From NCBI RefSeq assembly GCF_000003815.2, contig NC_049980.1, positions 28,516,218 through 28,576,217 on the forward strand: a stretch of 60,000 bases of DNA. Direction: 5' to 3'. Of the stretch, positions 1 through 10,000 are shown in pieces. A program made the position numbers and the translations under genes. Source of the DNA: Branchiostoma floridae. Its lineage: Eukaryota > Chordata > Leptocardii > Amphioxiformes > Branchiostomatidae. Under the pieces are notes generated by a model. It searched no databases. It worked only from the letters and a program-made list of their open reading frames with translations, and had not been told where the DNA came from. Position 1 is the first letter of the stretch. Each line of letters starts with the position of its first letter.

Positions 1-947
1 AAGACTGTTAAATCCTAAAGAGTTCTGTGCTCCTTTGCACAGACAGGCGCTGAAAACAAGTGCTGCATTGGGATCGATTTTTTCTGCAGCAGACGTGTTT
101 TTTTTGTTGGATTGTTTATTGTTTGATCGGGATGAATGTGTTACTGTTTATCACTACTCAAGCCCAGTTATCCTTTCAATTGCCATTCTTGACCTCTAAT
201 TAGTCAGCGACATGTATTTTTGTATAGTTTAGACTATGTTGTTTGCCAGCTCTATGTCGTCTGGTATGTGTGACACGTAGGTAAACTTCGTCAGCTGTGT
301 AGTACTAGTATTCATGGATTACTTATTATTTTTTCATGCCCCCCTCCCCCATTTATAAAATGGGGTCCTTGATACTGACAGTATGTTATGAGACGACTGG
401 TATTGAACGATGCAAAAATACACAGTACCCTGAGCCTCAATGCTAGTTATCAAAAACAACAGTCTTCCTCTTGTGGTGGGCGTGAAAAGGGAGGGGCAGG
501 GGAAGTTGGGAGGTGGTGCTTCAATGGTGTTTGTCAGTCTATTGTCAGGTGTCACAGTTTTTTTTATAAATACTGCATCATCTACTGACTTAGATCCTAA
601 GAACTATTGTCGAAGTTAGCCTCCACAAGAAAATCTATATACATGTAGTACTGTATTTTGTAATGTATGTACCTGGATGTCTGTCCTTCATTAATAGATG
701 GTCAGTCATCTTTTCCTGTATTCAACTGAAATTGTTCATAACATACGTTATCATTTTGTAAATTGTGCTGATATTCTTAAGGCAGTCTTCTTAGATTGGT
801 GCAGACAGTACAGTTTATTAAACTGACATGACTGATCATTCAGATAAAACTGCTGAATAAATTATTATATAGCCCAGATGTTGGGAATAATTGTTCCAAA
901 CTTGACTTGAGATTACAGTCGTTACATGTCCTTATGTTTCCCCACAG
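1..947. other. TARS upstream intron, no coding seen
   Basis: AT-rich sequence with no exon I can support. The TARS initiator exon is expected further upstream. A pyrimidine tract and cccacag at 940-947 form the first visible acceptor. Confidence 0.5.
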
Positions 948-1043
948 CCTCCTGCGAAGCAGGGTAAGAAGAAAGAGAAGAAGGAGAAGAAGGGGAAGGG
1001 GGGTGGGAAGGGGGCTGTCGATGCAGGGGGATTCCCGCTGGAG
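948..1043 (+). CDS. TARS1: TARS coding exon: Lys-rich N-terminal extension
   Basis: First visible coding exon, 32 codons in phase 0. It follows a ccccacag acceptor and ends with a gag/gtgagc donor. The product is [15 protein letters not shown] followed by a Gly/Lys stretch. Such basic tails are typical of metazoan cytosolic ThrRS. No Met is present, so the start lies in an upstream exon. Confidence 0.85.
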
Positions 1044-4000
1044 GTGAGCTATGCCATTTTCTTGCTCTGTTTCTTGTCTGCTGTGTTATTTGTATTTCCC
1101 TTATCGTTATGGGTCTTATCATATCCTGGTATCCAGCCGTATTATACTTCCCGAGTCTCTTATGACAGAAGAGATTTGGGAGCTATAATACAGCTGGATA
1201 CCAGGATATGATAATGGGCAACTTCAACAAAAATTCAGTACCCTACATTTAATACAGCACAAGGGTCAACTATGCACACATACACTTCAGTGAATAAAAA
1301 AACTGGTGGGGGAATCTGTTAGTAATGAACACAACTTCAGGATAGCCTTAGTCAAAGACTAACCCTAAATCATTGATAAGCTGTTGGATTTCTTGGCAAC
1401 TTTGGCTGCATGTCAGCTAACCAAGAAAATAGAATTTACAAAATAATTGCTTTCCAACATCATTGTCTTCCTAAGACTTAGCATGGCATTCTCCAATGGT
1501 CCACAGTGCTGACGATTGTTTGTTTTTGGGTGCTGACCACACAGTACACCCTTTCATGAAGAACAGGACATGCAGCCACCCAGTATTTCTCGCAATATAC
1601 ATTCAACAGTACACATCCCGGGTAACTGATTGTGATTAACAAGCACATACATGTACATAAATATGGACTTGTCATGTTGCCTTTGACAGCGAAGCAACTA
1701 GTACAATTGTCTTTTCGTGAAATATATATGCCTGATAAACTATGATGTATTTCCCCATGTCAGATGGACCCCCCACCCGCGTACCTTCAGGAGAGGGTTG
1801 AGCTCTTCGACAAGCTGTACAAAGAGTACCAGGATGAACTGGCAGGTAGAAAAGTCACTCTGTCATAAAGAAGTACTGTTTTTGGATGTAATACAAACAA
1901 AACTTGTTTATAGTTTTTTATAGCATACATGAGAATATGCCTTTCTCAGCTCTAAAGTTTTAACTAACAAAAATTATATGTCCTAAGTGATCATAGGTTT
2001 AGGATGAAAAAAAAAATGCAGTGAATCCATTGCACAATAAATTTCACAAAAGGTGTAATTGTACAAGTTAAAAGTAACATTTGTTGAATATAGGTACCTT
2101 TTTCAAAAGGGTTTTTGAACATTTAAAAACAATAATCTTATTTCTTGCAGCCAAGGAGCCGACGCCCATCAAGGTGACCCTCCCTGATGGTAAGCAGCTG
2201 GATGGCCAGGCGTGGCGGACCACGCCCCTGGATATAGCCACTTCTATCAGGTACATCCACAATGCCACCTTTTGAGAGATGAGAGCTTTATTGGTTTTTG
2301 CAGTTTAAAACAAAAAACTGAAATTTCAAACCAAATTACATAGTGGACGTATCATCATAAAAGATTCATTTTAAAATAGAGTTACATATAATACAAGTCA
2401 GCGCTTCAGTCTTACAGAGAAACAAACAAACAAACACTTGACACTGAAATGAAATGTCTACAGAGTCTTGTTGTACAATGTAGAGTAGCGGTGGGTACCT
2501 GAACCTGGACCTGATTTTTTTGTGAATGGGCAATACTCAAAACAATGGTCAGTTTCGCTACAAAGGAATCTGTTTGGTTTAGTATCCTATCTTCACGTAA
2601 ACAATGCTAACTGACTAATATAGTTTAACAGTAGAACTGTAGAATAGCTCTTGCTATTTTCTTGGACCAAGAAGCCTCAAAATATGTGAACACATGCAAC
2701 CGTAGTGCTAGTACAATCTGTTCATTTTCTAATGGTTCAATATCCGGCACTCTGGATCACAAAATTTACAACAAGAAGAATCTGTGATGAGAGGATACTT
2801 TAATCACGTTTGGGACCACACAGGAGAAGGAGAAGGTGGCAGACAGTCTCCAAAACGTCAGCACATAGATCCCTTCTGGTTGTGCTGATACTTGTTTTAA
2901 TTCCTTTGTATGGCCTTTTCTTCCTTCCATAGCAAAGGCCTAGCAGACAACACTATAGTATCCAAGGTGAATGGTGTGGTGTGGGATCTGGACAGACCGT
3001 TCGAAGGTGATGCCTCTGTAGAGTTCCTGAAGTTCGATGATGAGGAGGCGAAGGCCGTGTACTGGCACTCCAGCGCCCACATCATCGGAGAGGCCATGGA
3101 GAGACACTACGGGGGTTGTCTGTGCTACGGACCCCCCATCGAGGACGGGTTCTACTATGACATGTATTTAGAGGGAAGGTTTGTATCTTCAACATTGATC
3201 AACATTGTTCATTTCACCAAATTTCTTAAGCAAGTTGCTACAAAGACATTCTCATACACTGTACTTCATAACAGTCACTGCTTAAGTGACAAACATAATA
3301 ATTTTTGTGTTACTAACTGTTAGGCATCCTTCTGTCTCGTTGGTAGTGATCAGGAGGTCAAATGACTTTCAGATAGATTTGGATTTAGATTTAGGTAGCT
3401 TTTGGTGGGAAGTTAGACTCATATTCAACAATGCTACTATATTGTACCAATGTATATTTTTTTAAGAAATAGAGAATCCTTTGTCATTCCAATTCCCTCC
3501 TACCCTTTCTCCCCAAAAGAGGATCCTTGTGGAAAGAAGGAACAAACATTGACTGTTGTACTTGAATTCCTCTCCAGACAAGTGTCCAGTAATGACTTCC
3601 CGGCCCTGGAGACGGTGACAAAAAGCATCCTGAAGGAGAAGCAGCCCTTCGTAAGACTGGAGATGAAGAAGGAAGATCTTCTCAAAATGTTTGCTGTAAG
3701 TCTCAAATACATTCTTTGTCAATACTTTTTTAATACATTCCATTTGTAGCTAATACTGTGAACCAATATATCTCTGTCATGAGAGTACAGTCATGTCAGT
3801 GCCCTCCTTCAAAACAATTTTGATCACTGCATGAAATATTTCCAGTAAAAAATAAAGGAGTCCTCAATCTATATTAACCACAACCATTGGTAAAATCCCA
3901 GTAATGTGGCAGTAATACACCAGTCCTAATGTTCTCTCAACCATAGCACAATTTTTATTGATATGTCAACATTACATGTCAACATGCGCAGTTCAATGTG

Positions 4001-7000
4001 ATACTGACAGGGATAATTTTCAGGCAAACAAAAAAAAACAAAACAAATATGTTCAACACACAGGCGATTTTGGAAATCAACGAATATGGCCAAAGCTAGT
4101 TGTGTGAAATGGATATGAGGGACAATCCTGGCAGTGTCAGAGCTACATTGTGCTTCTTTGAAACCATACTCATGCCTGGTGAGGCAATCTAGAACCTGAC
4201 TATTACAGTGAGAGACCTTTGCAGAAGTTGATGTGTTTTTTTTTTTCTGTAGTACAACAAGTTCAAGGTGCGTATCCTGGAGCAGAAGGTGACCACGCCC
4301 ACCACCACGGTGTACAGATGTGGACCTCTCATCGACTTGTGTCGAGGGCCGCACGTCAGACACACCGGCAAGATCAAGGCTCTGCATGTCCACAAGGTGG
4401 GGGAAAATCCTGATCCATATTCCTTTGCTCATGCTTGATTTGTCGAGTGCAGCTTTCTCGTTGCAGCTTCGTAGAAGTTCTCTGTCCTATGTCACTTCCC
4501 GGTACCTTCCATGTATGTACATGTAAGTAAGGGTCGGTCTGCTAGACTCATTTGCCACGTGTATCAAACATTTCCGAAGACACTTGTTTAATGAATGTGT
4601 ATATGTTTGTTACTGGCGGAATTTAAACCACTGTGTATATGTATTTTGTCTTTCTCAGATAGGATATCATGTTTAACCCTGTGTTTTTTCCTCCACCAGA
4701 ACTTGTCCATGTAAAATGAGACTTACTGTATCTTCTTACCAAACAACAGGATGCCTCAATGTACATATAAACGTATGACCTTTTTCTGTGTTCCTTGTTT
4801 AGAACTCATTCACGTACTGGGAGTGTATGGCAGACGCAGAGTTCCTACAGAGGCTCTACAGAATCTCCTTCCCTGACAACAAGATGCTGAGATATTATAT
4901 AGATGTGTGACCCTTTTTCTTGGTCTCTGTTTTTCAGAACTCGTCCACGTACTGGGAGGGTAAGGCAGACATGGAGTCCCTACAGAGGGTTTATGGTATC
5001 TCCTTCCCTGACAACAAGATGCTGAAGGAATGGAAGGAGTTCCAGGAGCAGGCCAAGGAGAGAGACCATCGCAAGATCGGCAGGGTAGGAGAAATTACTT
5101 GTCTTTTTTAGGGCTTAAATAAAGATTGGCAGGGTAGGAGAAGTACCTGTCATGTTTAGGCCTTTAAATTAAGATTGGCAGGGTAGGAGGTGTTACCTGT
5201 CTTCTTTGTTTTGGGCTTAAATAAAGATTGGCAGGGTATAGGAAGTCCCTCTTAGGAAGTTCCATGCTGACAGCTTATTTCCTAGAACTTCATTATGGAA
5301 CAAGCTTCCACTGATTTGCTTCCCTCGGGCGTAGAATCTAATGATCTTTCTTAAGAATCCAGTACTGTAACCCAAAACGCATGAGTGGCTCCACGAGAAT
5401 TGTTTTGTGGTGAAATTTAAGTAAAAGAAAAAAAAGGCTTTTCTTATTGTTTTGGACTTCTAGTTCAGCAGATATATGGTGAGGCATTTTGTTTGCAAAG
5501 CACAACTTCTCTAGCCTGGGTACCATCCGGATAGTAGTTCGCTCCTATGTTCACTTCTGCTATCCGTCTGGAGACGTGCACATTCAAACCGTTTGGTGCT
5601 AACGTCAGTTAATGAGCGAATCAAGGAATGGGTTCTAGAGCGCTCGTTCGATGACAACAGGCCCTCTCGCAAGCAGACGGAGAGCTTGTCCGGTGTTGGA
5701 ACGCCTGTTCGGACGATCGCTTGAACCCATTCCATAATTTGCTCATATGTGGGGACCAATCAGCGCCTGCGTCCAAAATTTGGACGATTCCAGACGTTAA
5801 GATGGTCCGCGTTCCCAGACGGAAACACAGAGAAGCGATTGTATATAGTGTATAATGAATGTCAGAGCTAGAACTTAGAAGCGACTGTATATAGTATATA
5901 TTGAACGCCGGAGCGAACTACTTTCCGGATGGTACCCAGGCTACAACTCCTCCTTCATGCTGGATAATTGTTAAGTGTGACTGACTGTCCCTGCAGGTCT
6001 TTGCTGTAGATGTATCTCTATTATGTAAAATGTGGGATAGATGTGATTTTTCTTGACAAATTTTGAGTTGCCGAATTTCTAAAGAGGAGTTCAGATTTAA
6101 GGCACACATGTGTGCAATACATGTGTAGTATATGATGGCATCTATGCAATAGATAAGTAGTGACGTATGTAATTGAAATGTTAAAAGGCTGATGCATAGC
6201 ACTTTTTTTAACCTTGCACCCTACGGATCTCTGTCTGATTAAGGGGTTGACCAAGATGTCTTTTTAACCTTCATCTTGTATTCATTTTTTAAACATGTCT
6301 TTTTTCAAAGTGTTTTTTGTGCGAAATAAAGATGATGTTGTACACACAAAGTACAAAGAAGTTTGTGCTCTTTCCTCAGGAACAAGAGTTGTTCTTCTTC
6401 CATGAGCTCAGTCCTGGGAGCTGTTTCTTCCTGCCCAAGGGAGCTCACATCTACAACAAACTCATAGACTACATCAAGGTAAGTGTTGATTGGAAAAAAT
6501 ACATATCACAGTCTTCAAATTTCTATGCTCTCATCAGCATATATCTCTCAACACTGAATCCTTGTACTCATGCCTACATAGAATGTTGACTCGACTTTCC
6601 CTGAACAAACGTTCAAATGAAATCACTCATACTACATTTCAATACTCAGACTCGCTCACTAAATATCCCTGCAATTCCCATTGCCTCCACTAGGAGGAGT
6701 ATCACAAGCGGGGGTTCCAAGAGGTAGTGTCACCCAACATGTACAACGTGAAACTGTGGAAAACTTCAGGCCACTGGGACCACTATGAAGAAAACATGTT
6801 CAGCTTTGAGGTGGAGAAGGAAACCTTTGCCCTGAAGCCCATGAACTGTCCAGGACACTGGTAGGTGGAGTATAAGAGTGTTTAAGACTACACAAACTTG
6901 ACTCTATTGAGGACACCATTTGAATTTCATTTTGCAACACATCTCAAGATGCATGATGGTTTTGTTCATTGAAGTTTATTATACCAGGCTCAAGCAAGGT

Positions 7001-10000
7001 ACAATAATCCCCAAAACATTGTACATGTATTTTACCATCTTGGTAAGTTTCTGAACCTGAGCTTCTTGTATGCACATTAATTAACCAAGGAGGTTATACC
7101 CTCCTTGAATTAACTGAGATGACAGGTTGCCTTCCATTTATGTTCGATCCAACAGTCTGATGTACGACGTCCGTCCCCGTTCCTGGCGTGAGCTGCCCCT
7201 GAGAATGGCGGACTTTGGCGTGCTGCATCGGAACGAGCTGTCCGGCACGCTGACCGGCCTGACGCGTGTGCGTAGGTTCCAACAGGACGATGCCCACATC
7301 TTCTGCACCATGGAACAGGTAGGGGACTAAGTGCTTAGTTCTGGAAAGGACATTTTTCACGGCACATCAGAAAGTGTTCAATTTCTTAGTGGTAGGATTT
7401 TCAGTTCATTTTATGTCACAACATAAACTTTGAAGGAAAAGATTTATGCATTAATGTCTTTGGTTCTTTAAGGCTGATACTTTTTTGCCATTACCTTGAG
7501 TTGACAAACCACAGATTTAGATGAGCACCTTTTATTATCTCCATAAAAAATGTTTTCAGTGGTGTTCGTATTTGTGTGTGTGCCTGAGAAGAGTAGGATG
7601 GATTGTCTATTTTTTGGACCCCCCTAATGACTTGTTGCGGTAGTGTTTTGATATCTTGTTTTCTGGACACAAGTTGTAGGTGGTAGATGATGGTAGTTTT
7701 TTTCTGAACTAGCACATTATAACCTATCTTGTCCCTGTGCTTCCCCCAGCTGGAGGATGAGATAGAGGGTTGTCTGGAGTTCATGAACAGTATCTACACC
7801 ACCTTCGGCTTCGACCTCAAGCTGTTCCTGTCCACACGGCCGGAGAAGGCCATCGGAGACAAGGAGACCTGGGACAGAGCAGAGAAGGTAAGCACCAGTC
7901 ACCTCATGGATGTACTTTTAGGTACTGTCAAAACTGCGCAAGAAGACCGCTGGTGGTCGTATTGGCCAGGTGTGTGTACGTATCTGCTGTTAGCTTATAT
8001 CAGTAGCAGGGATTTTTTTTTTCACTCTTTGCAAGTGTGAAAGCATTGTCTGCAGATCCAATTGGTTTTATGTTATTTGTTTTAATTTTTGTAGATCATT
8101 TTTGTAAATTTAGAATCAGATGGTATACAAATTTCATTCATGTTAAGATGGTCGAAATAGATACTATCTATTTTTTAAGCTGAGCAAAGTAACTTCTTTT
8201 GATGATATTGTGTACAATACTCTACTTAGTAATAGTACAATTAAAATGCATCAAACATAAATTTTTAAGGGCCAGAAAGCTTCTTTCTTAGTTGTAGCTC
8301 AGCTTGTACTATTTAGATAAGATATTGTATCTGATGGCCTGTTGTACTTTCAGCATCTAGCATCAGCTCTGGACAAGTTTGGCATGCCGTGGAAGCTGAA
8401 CCCTGGGGATGGAGCCTTCTACGGACCAAAGGTGGGAACAATGAACTTCTCACAGCACGGAGGTTTTGTTGTACATTTTCATCCCCCTGGTTTTTCAAAC
8501 AAAGGGATCTCAGTAGAATGCCTCATTACACACATCAATTTTTTTACACACCACAATACATTTGGGGAGAACCAGTATTTTTATTGGAAATAACTGAATG
8601 ACAAGGGATTTTTTTCCTGTTATTCTGCTCGGGAATTTGTTAATGTAAAATTGTTTCACCACTTTTGGTGGAACTTGTGTCATTACAAGTACCTACGTTG
8701 TACCATGCCTGTATACAGAAATACCTAATACCTAAATACCTAAAGACTGGGCCAGGCATTCTTGAGTTATTGTGCTGACAATACCTAAAGACTGAAAGTA
8801 GACAGCAGCTTCATACCTACACCATAGACACCATCTACAGATACAGAAGTGGCACTGCTTATTAGAATTTGGAGCAGGTGGTTCCATAACTGGACATAGT
8901 AATGAATATTGCCTCCTCCTTCCCAGATTGACATCCAGGTGTTTGATGCGCTGCGCCGGGCTCACCAGTGTGCCACCATCCAGCTAGACTTCAACAACCC
9001 TGAGAGATTCAACCTCACATATGTTAGGTATGGTATGGATCAGTGCAAAGTTCAAGAAAATAACATAGACTAGATTTTATATAGTTTACCCATTTGTGAT
9101 AATTGGCATTGGATAATGTCAGTACTCAAGCTTACTAGATAATGTCAATTGATCTGGTAATAAGCTGTTCTGTTCTAACTTTTGCCTGACAACTTAGATG
9201 TGCTAAAAGTATGTACATAAAGTTTTATCTATTTCAGATCCTGCTGAAAATACAAGTTCCTTTGATTAAGTTTAAAAACATGACATTTCAGCCTAACATT
9301 GCAGGTATACAGTAGCTCTCTTGAAAGTTTATGTTGTATCTTTTCTACTGAAAACATTATCAACCATATTTTTCCATTTTCCAGTGGGGATGGGGATGAG
9401 AAGAAGCGTCCAGTGATGATCCATCGTGCCATCCTGGGCTCCGTGGAGCGCTTCATCGCCATCTTGTGTGAGAACTTCGGCGGCAAGTGGCCGTTCTGGC
9501 TGTCCCCCCGCCAGGCCATGATTGTTCCTGTGTCACCTGACCAGAATGAATATGCTCAAAAGGTTACTGTCAGTTCTGTGGTACTTCCTTTGCCTTCTAA
9601 GCACTAGAAGTGAAAACATTGCTAATGTCTGTCTGCTTTTACATTCTTGCCATTTCAACAATTTGTAGACTTTGCATCAGACTCAAAATATGATAAGATG
9701 AGGGTAAAGCCATGGAAATAAAAGGAAAAAAAATTGCATTATGACAATGAGGAATATTGTGATTTGCTTAGGACATTCAACAGAAGAAATGTAACTGCTG
9801 CATTGGATAACATTTGCTTAGAAAGTTGATGGAAAAGGGTGCAAGACAGATAAAAACTGTAGTCCAAGACAGAAATACATGAAGTTTTCTCATTGGGAAT
9901 CTGAACCTTCCTCCTGGTTTGTTAGGAAGTTGACGGTACATTTTTTTGTATTAGGTCCGAAACAGCATCCATGAGGCTGGGTTCATGTGTGAGGCGGACT

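Noticed and set aside
3926-4432. 168-codon minus-strand frame
   Set aside because: It overlaps the well-supported TARS exon at 4253-4396 on the plus strand and has no family resemblance.
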